Below are positions 47,356 through 56,720 of a stretch of DNA of 64,000 bases, one piece after another; within the stretch, counting starts at the first letter, position 1, and each line of letters starts with the position of its first letter. The stretch is from JALONH01 sp046329235 (GTDB taxonomy: Bacteria > Bacteroidota > Bacteroidia > Cytophagales > Cytophagaceae), in the NCBI GenBank assembly GCA_046329235.1, contig JAXLVA010000001.1:1488001-1552000 (forward strand), in the 5' to 3' direction. The position numbers and the translations under genes were made by a program. Below the pieces are notes generated by a model. The model did not search any database and was not told the DNA's origin. It was given only the letters and a program-made list of their open reading frames with translations.

Positions 47356-47886
47356 TTAGTTACCTGTAGTTGGAGCCGGTGTGGTAGATGGTTGAGTCCC
47401 ACCGGTACCTTGATTAGAATTATTGTTTACAGGTTCCGCATTGTGGTAGCTAGCTCTTTGAATCATTTCTTCAAAGAATAAGATGGACCAAATGATATTT
47501 TCTTTATCAGCATAAGGAATAACATCTGTTAATGTTTGGTTTACAGAACCTAAATACTCCGTTTTGTTAGCTACTTCTTTTTCTAAGTGTGCTACATTTT
47601 CTTTGGTTTTAGGAATTCCCATTTCTGTTAAAGTAGCTCCCGGCTTGCTATGTAAAGCTAAATAAGGAACTAATTCAGTGATAATTGCGATTCTTTCCTG
47701 ATAGATTTTAGTTAAATCTAATTTTCCCATAGCTTCTAATTCAGCACGAGTATGTGTTTTGGTCAATTTAGCAGATGCATTTACATAAGTTAATTCACCG
47801 CCTGATTTATTAGATTGAGCTTGAGAGTTTAGTGAAAAGAAGAACGCAACAAATCCTGCCACGCTCATGATTAGTATCTTTTTCAT
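47356..47886 (-). CDS. Small secreted protein, function unknown
   Basis: The 176-residue protein has a clear signal peptide (MKKILIMSVAGFVAFFFSLNSQAQ). The mature region is mostly helical (LEAMGKLDLTKIYQERIAIITELVPYLAL, then a second helical block with two Glu-rich turns), followed by an N/Q/T/P-rich low-complexity tail (NNNSNQGTGGTQPSTTPAPT). No family was recognised. It is convergent with pheT and shares its terminator. The 190 bp upstream, before the zapA cluster, shows no other feature. Confidence 0.7.
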   Translation of the reverse strand: MKKILIMSVAGFVAFFFSLNSQAQSNKSGGELTYVNASAKLTKTHTRAELEAMGKLDLTKIYQERIAIITELVPYLALHSKPGATLTEMGIPKTKENVAHLEKEVANKTEYLGSVNQTLTDVIPYADKENIIWSILFFEEMIQRASYHNAEPVNNNSNQGTGGTQPSTTPAPTTGN

Positions 47887-48078
47887 GATAGTTTGGTGTT
47901 TTGTAAGTAGTTTAGTTTAGTATAGTAGTCTTAAAGGGAATACAATATAACATTATTAATAATAAATTGTAATTAGAAAACCTTAGAAAATTTTCCATAT
48001 CAGTTGAAAAGTTTGAAAGCTATTGCTTCCCAATAGTATTATTTTGATATATTTACTAAAGAAATTTTATCCTTTCCA

Positions 48079-48381
48079 ATGGAAAATAAGTTTGAACATA
48101 TAAATGATAGAATCAACCAATTAGAAAAGAAAACGATTCAATTAGTTGAAAAATATCGTCAGATATCTGTCAAATGTTCCCAATTGGAAGAGAAGAACCA
48201 GTATTTACAATCAGAAATTGAACAAAAAGAAGAACAACTTAGAAATTTTTATAATCAAGATAAAATAACTAAAATTGTATCATCAATCGCAGATGATTCA
48301 ATGAGTAAATCTGAGTTAAAGATTAAAATCAATGAATTCATTCGAGAGATTGATAAGTGCATAGCCACATTAAGCGACTAA
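48079..48381 (+). CDS. Coiled-coil protein next to zapA
   Basis: The 100-residue protein is almost entirely heptad-like coiled coil in its first 60 residues (INQLEKKTIQLVEKYRQI, LEEKNQYLQSEIEQKEEQL). A short helical C-terminal part (SELKIKINEFIREIDKCIATL) follows. A small coiled-coil protein directly before zapA (21-bp gap) suggests a role in divisome assembly analogous to ZapB, but this is inferred from position and shape only. Its ATG is preceded by an AT-rich region without a clear ribosome-binding site, as is usual in this phylum. Confidence 0.75.
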   Translation: MENKFEHINDRINQLEKKTIQLVEKYRQISVKCSQLEEKNQYLQSEIEQKEEQLRNFYNQDKITKIVSSIADDSMSKSELKIKINEFIREIDKCIATLSD

Positions 48382-48402
48382 TAAATTGATTCTTACCCTC
48401 GT

Positions 48403-48693
48403 ATGGGTGAATTATCGATAAAAATACGAATTGGTGATCGGGAATACCCGATGCGAATTGACTCGGCAGAGGAAGAAAAGATCCGAATAGCCGGTAAGTT
48501 AGTGAATGAAAAACTACGCCAATTCAAGGAACAATTTGGAATTGATGATAAACAGGATTTATTAGCCATGACCACCTTTGACTCGATTGTGAATATGTTA
48601 AAAGGAAATGAGCAAATAGACACCCAACAAAAAAATATACTTGACCGTTTATCTTCGATTGACCAAATGCTCTCCAACGCTTTAGCTGAATAA
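48403..48693 (+). CDS. zapA: Cell division protein ZapA
   Basis: The 96-residue protein matches ZapA, which bundles FtsZ filaments at the Z ring. SIKIRIGDREYPMRIDSAEEEKI is the N-terminal globular head and the remainder is the helix that forms the dimer and tetramer coiled coil (IDDKQDLLAMTTFDSIVNML, LDRLSSIDQMLSNAL). It lies between a coiled-coil gene and rny, an order common in Bacteroidota. Confidence 0.9.
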   Translation: MGELSIKIRIGDREYPMRIDSAEEEKIRIAGKLVNEKLRQFKEQFGIDDKQDLLAMTTFDSIVNMLKGNEQIDTQQKNILDRLSSIDQMLSNALAE

Positions 48694-48747
48694 AAGCTGC
48701 ATTTATCCCCTCTCCTGCGGTGTTTACTATAAAACAATGTTAACACC

Positions 48748-50316
48748 ATGTCAGAAAATTTAATCTATATCATTGTAGCCTCCCTGGTTTCTTTAGGGAT
48801 TGGTGTTGCCATCGGAAGACTTTTATTGCAAAAAGTATTATCTAAATACGAAGCCGAAGCATTAGAAAAATCAAAATTAATCATCAAAGAAGCTGAGCTT
48901 AAAGCTGAATCTGTTAAAAAAGACAAACAATTAGAAGCAAAAGAGCACTTTTTAAAATTAAGAGCGGAGTTTGAAGATGAATCCAATAAAAAGAAAAACA
49001 TCATTCTTCAAAACGAACAAAAAATCAAACAACGCGAACAAACTGTTTCCAAGTCATTAGAGCAAAATCAACGTCGCGAAGCTGAGTTAGACTCCCTACG
49101 CGAGAACCTAACGGCTCAATTAGATATACTAAATAAGCGTAAAGAAGACACTGAAAAGGTGCGTTTACAGCAAATCGCTCAATTGGAGAAAATCGCCAAT
49201 TTGACTCACGAAGAGGCTAAAGGGCAGCTAATGGAAACGATTAAAGAAGAAGCACGTTCAGAAGCATCTTCTTATATCAAAACCATTACAGACGAAGCTA
49301 AAATGACCGCTACGAAAGAAGCGAAAAAGATTGTTATTGAAACACTTCAACGTACTGCTACGGAACATGCTATTGAAAACTGTGTGTCTGTATTCAACAT
49401 TGAAAGTGATGATATTAAAGGTAAAATCATCGGTCGTGAAGGACGTAACATCCGTGCTTTAGAAGCGGCTACGGGCGTTGAAATCATCGTAGATGATACC
49501 CCAGAAGCTATTATTATTTCCGGATTTGATCCTGTACGTCGTGAAGTAGCTAGATTATCTCTTCACCGTTTAGTTCAAGATGGTCGTATTCACCCGGCTC
49601 GTATCGAAGAAGTAGTAGCTAAAACTACCAAACACATCGATGATGAAATCATTGAGATTGGTGAAAGAACCGTATTGGATTTAGGTATCCATGGTTTACA
49701 CCCTGAACTAATCAAGTTAGTAGGTAGAATGAGATTCCGTTCTTCTTACGGACAAAACTTATTACAACACTCTCGCGAAGTAGCTAAATTATGTGCTACC
49801 ATGGCAGCTGAGTTAGGATTAAATGCTAAAGTGGCTAAACGTGCCGGTTTACTACACGATATCGGAAAAGTATATCCGGAGGAGCCTGAATTACCTCACG
49901 CATTGTTGGGTATGGAATTAGCGAAGAAATACAAAGAATCAGCTGAAGTATGTAACGCTATCGGTGCTCACCACGATGAAATTGAAATGACGAGTATCAT
50001 CTCTCCTATCGTTCAGGTGTGTGATGCCATCTCAGGTGCACGTCCTGGTGCTCGTAGAGAAGTGATGGAACAATACATCAAACGTTTACATGATCTTGAA
50101 ACGATGGCGCTATCTTTTGATGGTGTAACGAAGTGTTTCGCTATTCAAGCAGGTCGTGAGTTACGTATCATGGTAGATGCTGAAAGCGTTAACGATGAAA
50201 AAGCAGGTGTACTTTCCTTTGATATTGCACAGAAGATTGAAAAAGAAATGCAGTATCCGGGACAAATCAAAGTCACTGTTATTCGTGAAATGCGCTCTGT
50301 GAATTACGCTAAGTAA
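48748..50316 (+). CDS. rny: Ribonuclease Y
   Basis: The 522-residue membrane-anchored endoribonuclease starts mRNA decay. An N-terminal helix (LIYIIVASLVSLGIGVAIG) is followed by a long charged coiled coil (about 30-190). The KH domain has IKGKIIGREGRNIRALE near 221-237, and the HD domain has the metal motif in RAGLLHDIGKVYPE near 370 and IGAHHDEIEM near 408. The order and length match RNase Y. It lies 54 bp after zapA and ends at a perfect 48-bp palindromic terminator. Confidence 0.96.
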   Translation: MSENLIYIIVASLVSLGIGVAIGRLLLQKVLSKYEAEALEKSKLIIKEAELKAESVKKDKQLEAKEHFLKLRAEFEDESNKKKNIILQNEQKIKQREQTVSKSLEQNQRREAELDSLRENLTAQLDILNKRKEDTEKVRLQQIAQLEKIANLTHEEAKGQLMETIKEEARSEASSYIKTITDEAKMTATKEAKKIVIETLQRTATEHAIENCVSVFNIESDDIKGKIIGREGRNIRALEAATGVEIIVDDTPEAIIISGFDPVRREVARLSLHRLVQDGRIHPARIEEVVAKTTKHIDDEIIEIGERTVLDLGIHGLHPELIKLVGRMRFRSSYGQNLLQHSREVAKLCATMAAELGLNAKVAKRAGLLHDIGKVYPEEPELPHALLGMELAKKYKESAEVCNAIGAHHDEIEMTSIISPIVQVCDAISGARPGARREVMEQYIKRLHDLETMALSFDGVTKCFAIQAGRELRIMVDAESVNDEKAGVLSFDIAQKIEKEMQYPGQIKVTVIREMRSVNYAK

Positions 50317-50329
50317 GACTTCACATATC

Positions 50330-50377
50330 TTATAAAAGAAAAAGCCTCGATAATTATCGAGGCTTTTTCTTTTATAA
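50330..50377. terminator. Perfect 48-bp palindrome, bidirectional terminator between rny and the GAF-protein gene
   Basis: All 24 bases on the left (50,330-50,353) are complementary to the 24 on the right (50,354-50,377), around the GCCTCGAT/ATCGAGGC core. The stop codon of the minus-strand GAF-protein gene (50,372-50,374) lies inside the right arm. T runs on both sides allow termination of both convergent genes. Confidence 0.9.
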
Positions 50378-51748
50378 CTCTTCATCTAATTTTTTAGTGA
50401 TGTGTTTGACCACTTCATCAAGCTCATCGGCGGATACCATCAGGTAATTCATCAAGTCCGTTCGATACGATTCTACATTAGGATCTTTGTGTATCAAATA
50501 CACCAAACCTTTAATACGACTCAATGGACCACGCAACTTATGTGCATTGATAAAGGCAAACTCCTCTAATTGCTGATTGCGTTTATACAACTCCTCAGTA
50601 CGCTCCGTAACCTTCTCCTCTAAGCGTTCATTCATAAATCGTATTTCATCGCGCTGCAATTCCAGCATCCTATTTTGATGTCTAATTTTCTCTCGACTCT
50701 CATGCATTACCTGTTCGGCCTGTTTACGAATATATGATTTCCAAGCAATAGTTAAGATATCAGCTACTCCTCTAACTAGTAGAATATCTTCCGGTGTCCA
50801 ATCATGATGTTTATATTGCTGTTCACAGCATATTACCCCACCTAGTTTTTCATCAATAAAAAAGGGCACATCCAACATAGACTTTATTTGCAGTGGCTTC
50901 AAATAATTTTCTGTAAATTCTTTGGTCAACGAGTTCTCTTGAGCATTATATGCCACAATAACTTGCTGTTTCTGCACCGCATCAAAATAGGTAGGAACAT
51001 TAACTGCCAGTATTTCTATAGGGTCGTTTGTAATAATTCCTTGATTATAGTATTGAATACTCCGAATACCTTTAATTTCTTCATTATATTCCCAAATACT
51101 AACTCTGGTGATTTGTAAAAACTCAGCTAAGCGAGTTACCATTTTACTCAATGCTGCTTCCCAATTACCTAGTTGAACATCTTTATCCTTTGCCAACTCC
51201 ATCAACACATTGGTAATGGTTTCTAAACGTATATTAAGTTGAAACTGACGTATGCTTTGCTCCTCTTTGTATAACTCTTGAGCGTCTACAATTTCTTTCA
51301 GCTGATCAAACTTATGTTTTAACTTAACCAATTCATTCACCGGTTGAAGTAGCAATACTTTGCCTTCCTCTTTCCCTAACCATTCAGCGGGTAATGAAAA
51401 ACCACGCATCCATTGAGTTTGTTCTTCCCAAATAAACGGTAGCAAGAACTCCATACCTGATTCACGTAGTATTAAGTTAGCGGCTAATTGTAGTTCCGGT
51501 TTTAGTTCTATAGGTAATAGCTTTTCCAGATAGACATCCTGGTTAAATACTTCATACTCTCCTAAGCAGTTAATGTCAATCAATCTACCTTTAGAATTAA
51601 GGTAGACCGTCACAAAAAACGGATGCGAAAAAAGCATGGATTTGAATGGCTGAAACATAGTAATAATATCCTCTGTTTCTTCATTCGATAAAATCCTATA
51701 TCCTTCTTTCGTAATCTGGTTAATCTGTATAGAGAAAGCAGGTATCAT
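50372..51748 (-). CDS. GAF-domain sensor with histidine-kinase dimerisation helix but no ATPase domain
   Basis: The 458-residue protein has an N-terminal PAS-like region (about 1-140), a short coil, a GAF domain (about 175-320, with LQITRVSIWEYNEEIKGI and SMLDVPFFIDEKLGGVICCEQ) and a coiled coil. It ends with a histidine-kinase-like dimerisation helix, FAFINAHKLRGPLSRIKGLVYLI, near 400-422. It stops about 35 residues later, where a kinase would begin its HATPase domain, so it cannot phosphorylate itself. It may be a phosphotransfer or dimer-forming signalling protein. The stop lies in the shared palindromic terminator. Confidence 0.8.
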   Translation of the reverse strand: MIPAFSIQINQITKEGYRILSNEETEDIITMFQPFKSMLFSHPFFVTVYLNSKGRLIDINCLGEYEVFNQDVYLEKLLPIELKPELQLAANLILRESGMEFLLPFIWEEQTQWMRGFSLPAEWLGKEEGKVLLLQPVNELVKLKHKFDQLKEIVDAQELYKEEQSIRQFQLNIRLETITNVLMELAKDKDVQLGNWEAALSKMVTRLAEFLQITRVSIWEYNEEIKGIRSIQYYNQGIITNDPIEILAVNVPTYFDAVQKQQVIVAYNAQENSLTKEFTENYLKPLQIKSMLDVPFFIDEKLGGVICCEQQYKHHDWTPEDILLVRGVADILTIAWKSYIRKQAEQVMHESREKIRHQNRMLELQRDEIRFMNERLEEKVTERTEELYKRNQQLEEFAFINAHKLRGPLSRIKGLVYLIHKDPNVESYRTDLMNYLMVSADELDEVVKHITKKLDEEL

Positions 51749-51785
51749 AAAAATTACATTTGTTATAAATTAAGTAAAAAAAGTA

Positions 51786-51816
51786 TAAAAAAAAGCCTCG
51801 ATTACTCGAGGCTTTT
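51786..51816 (-). terminator. Terminator after sucD
   Basis: On the minus strand AAAAGCCTCGA pairs with TCGAGGCTTTT around a 4-base loop and is followed by a T-rich tail. It lies 20 bases after the sucD stop and separates sucD from the GAF-protein gene. Confidence 0.85.
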
Positions 51817-51835
51817 ATATTTAACTATTTGATAA

Positions 51836-52717
51836 TTAAACCAATTGCTTTTTCATAGCCTTAGCCATAGTTTCTCCGATATCAGCAGGAGATTGAACTA
51901 CGTAAATACCACACTCAGCCATGATTTTCATTTTAGCAGCAGCCGTATCATCAGCACCACCTACGATGGCACCAGCGTGACCCATACGACGACCCGGAGG
52001 CGCTGTTTGACCTGCGATGAAACCAACTACAGGCTTTTTAGGGTTTGCTTTAATCCAACGAGCAGCTTCTGCTTCTAATTGACCACCAATTTCACCAATC
52101 ATGATGATACCTTCAGTCTCAGGATCGTTCATTAATAATTCTACTGCTTCTTTAGTAGTAGTACCGATGATAGGATCACCACCAATACCAATCGCTGTAG
52201 AAATACCGAAACCTGCTTTCACTACTTGGTCAGCAGCTTCATATGTTAACGTACCGGATTTAGATACGATACCAATTTTACCTTTTTTGAAAATAAAGCC
52301 CGGCATGATACCTACTTTAGCTTCTTCAGGAGTGATAACACCAGGACAGTTAGGTCCGATTAGAGTTACCTTATGACTCTTCACGTATTCTTTTGCATAT
52401 ATCATATCACGTACAGCGATACCTTCCGTGATACAAATAATAACTTTGATTCCTGCGTCAGCTGCTTCCATGATAGCATCTGCTGCAAATGCAGGAGGAA
52501 CAAAAATAATAGATACATCAGCACCTGTCTTCTTTACTGCATCTGCTACAGTATTAAAAACCGGTCTGTCTAAATGAGTAGTACCACCTTTTCCCGGAGT
52601 TACACCACCTACTACATTCGTTCCATATTCAATCATTTGTTGAGCATGAAAAGATCCTTCCGACCCGGTAAATCCTTGTACAATGACTTTCGAATTCTTA
52701 TTAACTAAAACACTCAT
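51836..52717 (-). CDS. sucD: Succinate--CoA ligase, alpha subunit
   Basis: The 293-residue subunit carries the phosphohistidine of the TCA-cycle enzyme that couples succinyl-CoA cleavage to nucleotide triphosphate synthesis. VQGFTGSEGSFHAQQMIEYG is the CoA-binding start, VTPGKGGTTHL and GPNCPGVITP follow, and the active-site His is in RRMGHAGAIVGG near 245. The length is normal. sucC is not adjacent. Its own promoter-like boxes and terminator suggest a single-gene transcript. Confidence 0.96.
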   Translation of the reverse strand: MSVLVNKNSKVIVQGFTGSEGSFHAQQMIEYGTNVVGGVTPGKGGTTHLDRPVFNTVADAVKKTGADVSIIFVPPAFAADAIMEAADAGIKVIICITEGIAVRDMIYAKEYVKSHKVTLIGPNCPGVITPEEAKVGIMPGFIFKKGKIGIVSKSGTLTYEAADQVVKAGFGISTAIGIGGDPIIGTTTKEAVELLMNDPETEGIIMIGEIGGQLEAEAARWIKANPKKPVVGFIAGQTAPPGRRMGHAGAIVGGADDTAAAKMKIMAECGIYVVQSPADIGETMAKAMKKQLV

Positions 52718-52749
52718 TTTCTAATCTTTATTATAAGGGTTAATACGTA

Positions 52750-52780
52750 CAAAAATATCCTTTTTCAGAGAAATACCAAG
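52750..52780 (-). promoter_or_regulatory. Candidate promoter of sucD
   Basis: On the minus strand CTTG (52,777-52,780) lies 19 bp before TATTTTTG (52,750-52,757), an exact TAnnTTTG -7 box with one mismatch in the -33 box. The sucD ATG is 32 bp downstream. Assigned by eye. Confidence 0.45.
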
Positions 52781-52807
52781 CAAAAAAGGGATAATAAAAT
52801 AGGACTT

Positions 52808-53749
52808 TTACCTGTATCTAGGGCAATTTACCGCCCTATCTTGTAAAATATAACAAAGTCGCACTTGAAGCAGGATATAGCCGTCCGGACCAAATTGGGT
52901 TCCTCTTGCCGTACCCGGCCCTTGAGAAGCAATATAAGAATAGCCATCCGGACTCATAACAATGGTTTCTCCCAGGGTGTTTTTTATATAATTCAAATCC
53001 CTAGGCATATCATTAAACCTATTCACCCCTTCCGAAGAACGATTGGATAAATACTTACCGGATGGATTATCAATATCAGAGGTGGCTACATAACTTCCCT
53101 TCACATCATCTAAATAATCAGTAGTAGTAAATCGATAACTTAATTCTAATTCGATATCAATAAAATTATTCCACTTGTAACGCACGCCTACTCCAACCGG
53201 AATTACCATGCTCATACTTGAGTAAGATACATTTTCTGTTTTTAATCCTCGCAAGGAAGTCCAAAAGCCTGATGAATCTTTAGCTTGCGGACTATGATAA
53301 ATCATACCTATGCCGGCAGATAAATAAATGTTGTATAAAGGTCTTTTTCTAAAATGTTCGTGATTACTAAAAACGTCATAGCGTAATTGAGCCGCCAGTT
53401 CTAACATGTCGTTTCTAAAATGCAGATTACGCATGTAGATATTATCCATACTGGTATTACCCAAATTGCTATTGGACACATCATCCCCTACCAAACGAAT
53501 GTATTGAAAGGTAGCGGTATAACTGATTCTACTGTTTACTTTGGCAAAATAACCGATACCAAAACCCGGACGAATATTCGTAGGACCGCTGGCTACATCT
53601 CCATTAAAAAAGGAAGCATTAAGCATTCCGGTAATCGCATGATATTTGGGTTGAATAGAACTTTGAGCCAAAACATTTTCTCCGTTCAAGCTCATAATAA
53701 AAAGTACAACGTATATAACTCTATAGAAAAAATCTACGGTTAATTTCAT
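52808..53749 (-). CDS. Outer-membrane beta-barrel-like protein (DUF6089-like)
   Basis: The 313-residue protein has a signal peptide (YVVLFIMSLNGENVLAQ). It then reads YHAITGMLNASFFNGDVA, the opening seen in DUF6089-type Bacteroidota proteins. The rest alternates short beta strands (ISYTATFQYIRLVGDD, FIDIELELSYRFTTTDYLDDV), consistent with a porin-like barrel. It ends in YILLQVRLCYIL plus a short charged tail, so the last strand is not terminal. It is preceded 33 bp upstream by rarA on the same strand. The function is unknown. Confidence 0.72.
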   Translation of the reverse strand: MKLTVDFFYRVIYVVLFIMSLNGENVLAQSSIQPKYHAITGMLNASFFNGDVASGPTNIRPGFGIGYFAKVNSRISYTATFQYIRLVGDDVSNSNLGNTSMDNIYMRNLHFRNDMLELAAQLRYDVFSNHEHFRKRPLYNIYLSAGIGMIYHSPQAKDSSGFWTSLRGLKTENVSYSSMSMVIPVGVGVRYKWNNFIDIELELSYRFTTTDYLDDVKGSYVATSDIDNPSGKYLSNRSSEGVNRFNDMPRDLNYIKNTLGETIVMSPDGYSYIASQGPGTARGTQFGPDGYILLQVRLCYILQDRAVNCPRYR

Positions 53750-53782
53750 ACCGTAAATTACTAAAATCCACCGTTTTTAGAC

Positions 53783-55036
53783 TTAATAACCGTATTTATT
53801 TTTCCAACGCACTTTCAAGAAACTGCGTAATTCGTTCTCTCTCGTGTTTTTCCCCGGATCATATAACAACTTACCGGAAAGTTTATCCGGAAAAAACTCC
53901 TGTTCCACAAAGTTTCCCTCATAACTATGGGCATATTTATACTCCTTCCCATAATTCATTTCCTTGATGAGTTTGGTAGGAGCATTTCGTAAATGCAAGG
54001 GAACGGACAAATCACCCCATTGGGAAACCAATTGTTGAGCCTTGTTAATCGCTTCATAAGAAGCATTACTTTTAGGAGAGGAAGCCAAATAAGTAGCCAC
54101 CTGAGAAAGTATGATTCTGGATTCCGGATAACCAATCATCTGCACCGCTTGCATAGCTGTAGTAGCCATCACTAGCGCTGTTGGATTCGCATTACCTATA
54201 TCTTCCGAAGCTAAAATAACCAACCGACGAGCAATGAAGTTGACTTCCTCTCCTCCCTCAATCATTCTGGCTAACCAATACACCGCAGCATTAGGATCGG
54301 AACCTCTGATAGATTTAATGAAAGCTGAAATGACATCATAATGCATCTCGCCCGATTTATCATACTGCGCAGATTTCTTTTGAATCACTTCTTTCACCAC
54401 TGCATTAGTGATGACTCCATTCTCCGGAAGTGTGCTTAAGACCAATTCAAATAAGTTCAAAAGCTTTCTGGCATCCCCACCTGAAAAGTGAATCAATGCT
54501 TCTGATTCTTCTACTTTAACATTCTTCGATTTTACCCATTCATCTTCTTCCTGCGCTCTTGTAATCAAAGAGGTCAACTCTTCGTATTGCAATTCCTTCA
54601 GCGTGTACACCTGACATCTGGAAAGCAACGCAGAGATAACTTCGAAGGAAGGATTCTCCGTGGTAGCACCAATCAAGGTCACCACACCTTTTTCTACGGC
54701 ACCTAGTAAGGCATCTTGTTGCGACTTACTAAAACGATGAATCTCATCAATAAACAAGATAGCTTTGGGTAACGACTCTGCTTGCTGAATCACTTCACGT
54801 AAATCTTTCACACCGGAACTAATAGCACTTAGAATGAAAAAGGGCGCGTCTAATGAATTGGCTAAACACTGCGCCATGGTAGTTTTACCTACACCCGGAG
54901 GCCCCCATAAAATCATGGAGTGTAAGACTTTGTTTTCCACCATACCGGATAAGACTTTCCCTTTCCCAATCAAGTGTTGTTGTCCCACCATTTCTTGAAT
55001 GGTAGTAGGTCGAAGTCGTTCGGCAAGTGGTTTCAT
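53783..55036 (-). CDS. rarA: Replication-associated recombination ATPase RarA (MgsA)
   Basis: The 417-residue AAA+ protein acts at stalled replication forks. The start is taken at 55,036 (MKPLAERLRPTTIQEMVGQ), the normal RarA opening; an in-frame ATG 51 bp upstream adds residues that do not match the family. Walker A is ILWGPPGVGKTTMA near 42-55 and Walker B is ILFIDEIHRF. ATTENPSFEVISALLSRCQVY is the sensor region. The C-terminal MgsA domain contains SDPNAAVYWLARMIEGGE. It is divergent from the transporter gene. Confidence 0.94.
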   Translation of the reverse strand: MKPLAERLRPTTIQEMVGQQHLIGKGKVLSGMVENKVLHSMILWGPPGVGKTTMAQCLANSLDAPFFILSAISSGVKDLREVIQQAESLPKAILFIDEIHRFSKSQQDALLGAVEKGVVTLIGATTENPSFEVISALLSRCQVYTLKELQYEELTSLITRAQEEDEWVKSKNVKVEESEALIHFSGGDARKLLNLFELVLSTLPENGVITNAVVKEVIQKKSAQYDKSGEMHYDVISAFIKSIRGSDPNAAVYWLARMIEGGEEVNFIARRLVILASEDIGNANPTALVMATTAMQAVQMIGYPESRIILSQVATYLASSPKSNASYEAINKAQQLVSQWGDLSVPLHLRNAPTKLIKEMNYGKEYKYAHSYEGNFVEQEFFPDKLSGKLLYDPGKNTRENELRSFLKVRWKNKYGY

Positions 55037-55648
55037 CTGGTGTAGGTTACTTTGTTCAAAAATAAAATAAATGTTACCTAAAGGCAACGGAACTCTTTAA
55101 TAAAGATATGAGTTAGTGATTTGCTAATAAGCCGTTGTATTTGTATTTATGCATCCTAATATAATTCTATGAACCGCGTAGTTCGGGCACACCTCTTTTT
55201 ATTCATTTCTACCATCATTGCCAGTCTGAATTACAGCATAGCTAAGATAGTTACGCCAGCCTATTTAGCTCCCGCAGTAGTCATTGGCTCCCGTATGGTG
55301 TGTACCTCTCTCTTTTTTTACTTATTTATTACCTTCACTAAGCGCTCCTTCTTCATAGAAAAACAAGACCGATTTCGATTGTTTGCCTCCGCTATTTTCG
55401 GTATCGCTATTAATCAAATCTGTTTCTTTGAAGGATTAAGTAGAACCTTGCCCATTAATGCCAGCTTAATTATGTCCGGCATACCCATTACCGTATTTGT
55501 ATTATCGATTCTCTTTTTAAAGGAGAAAATGTCCTTGTTACGCATTACCGGACTAGGACTAAGTGCTATTGGGGCTGTATTATTATTAATTCACTCCAAA
55601 GGTAAACCGGATGGCATATTCTTAGGAGATATCCTAGTACTTACCAAT

Positions 55649-55652
55649 GCTG
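55649..55652. repeat. Target site duplication, left copy (GCTG)
   Basis: GCTG immediately precedes the TGTACT end of the insertion. An identical GCTG follows the other end at 57,101-57,104. This length restores the transporter frame exactly. Confidence 0.85.
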
Positions 55653-55656
55653 TGTA

Positions 55657-56676
55657 CTAACCCCCTAAAACTTGGACAGTATTGTTTAAATGGTTTTGTA
55701 GTGAGGGGTGTTTTTCCAGTCCCACTTCTAAGCAAAAGTAGGTAGATGAATCAGCTAAGTCAAGGCTAGTAACAAGCGAATGATTATTGTTTTGATTTTT
55801 AATGGTATCATTCGGCCTTGACATACCTAATTCATCTACCTTTTCGCGCTGCTTATCAGTTAGAATGGAAAAACTTGTTTGCCATTTTTGATGTGGAGTT
55901 ATTCTTCCTAATTTTTTATGTTTACGTTCATAATTATACCATTGCATATATTTTATCATATGTTCTTTGGCTTCATAATAACTGCTAAATTCGTATTTAT
56001 CTATTAATTCCCTTTGTAAAATACTATGAAAGGCTTCTATATAGGCGTTTTCTTCCGGTGTAGCTACATGTGTAAACTCTTGCTTAGCTTCTAGGTGTTG
56101 TAAGTAATTGCGTACCTGGTTGGCTAAGAATTGAGAACCATTATCGTTTCGAATAATAACTCCTTTTAAATCGTATACCGTATGAATCCATTGAAACATG
56201 CTGATCACGTCCAGTTGTTTAACACTCTTTTGAAAGATCCAATGAATGATTTTACGACTATATACATCCATAATCGATAGCAAGTAATACCATCTTCCTT
56301 CACCTTGCACCCATACGTACTTGATATCTAAGCATAAGTATTCCATAGGTTGTTGGGCTTCAATTTTTCTATACTGTACCCAACTGCGTTTTCCTTTACT
56401 ACGTATTACTTTACCTAATAACAACTTATGTTCATCCATTAACCGATAGACCTTTTTAGGATTAATATAATAGCCTTCATCTCGTAATTCACAACTCACC
56501 ATTTGATACCCATAGGTGTTGTAAGGCGTACTTATAATACTTCGTATACTGTCTACTACCACATCATTACTCACTAAGTCCCCTTTGAATGAAGTATGCG
56601 TACTAGGTTTCCTACCTCTTTGTCCATTACTTGGTTTATAGTAATAAGTACTCTTCGATAATAGTAACCAATGCAT
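55657..56676 (-). CDS. IS3-family transposase OrfB (DDE integrase)
   Basis: The 339-residue part from its own ATG contains the rve integrase core. The catalytic acids are Asp in YLCLDIKYVWV, Asp in GVIIRNDNGSQFL and Glu in PEENAYIEAFHSILQRE (DDE with 35-residue spacing typical of IS3). The HTH_21-like region TPYNTYGYQMVSCELRDEGY precedes it. The frame stays open upstream of the ATG into the end of orfA, so the active protein is probably an OrfAB fusion made by -1 frameshifting. Its stop codon lies in the left terminal repeat. Confidence 0.94.
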   Translation of the reverse strand: MHWLLLSKSTYYYKPSNGQRGRKPSTHTSFKGDLVSNDVVVDSIRSIISTPYNTYGYQMVSCELRDEGYYINPKKVYRLMDEHKLLLGKVIRSKGKRSWVQYRKIEAQQPMEYLCLDIKYVWVQGEGRWYYLLSIMDVYSRKIIHWIFQKSVKQLDVISMFQWIHTVYDLKGVIIRNDNGSQFLANQVRNYLQHLEAKQEFTHVATPEENAYIEAFHSILQRELIDKYEFSSYYEAKEHMIKYMQWYNYERKHKKLGRITPHQKWQTSFSILTDKQREKVDELGMSRPNDTIKNQNNNHSLVTSLDLADSSTYFCLEVGLEKHPSLQNHLNNTVQVLGG

Positions 56677-56720
56677 TATGGTACCTGCCGCAATCTGACC
56701 CTTATATCGTTGAGTAAGCT

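Noticed and set aside
48694..48747. 6S RNA gene next to zapA, as in proteobacteria
   Set aside because: Only 54 bases separate zapA and rny, too short for 6S RNA.
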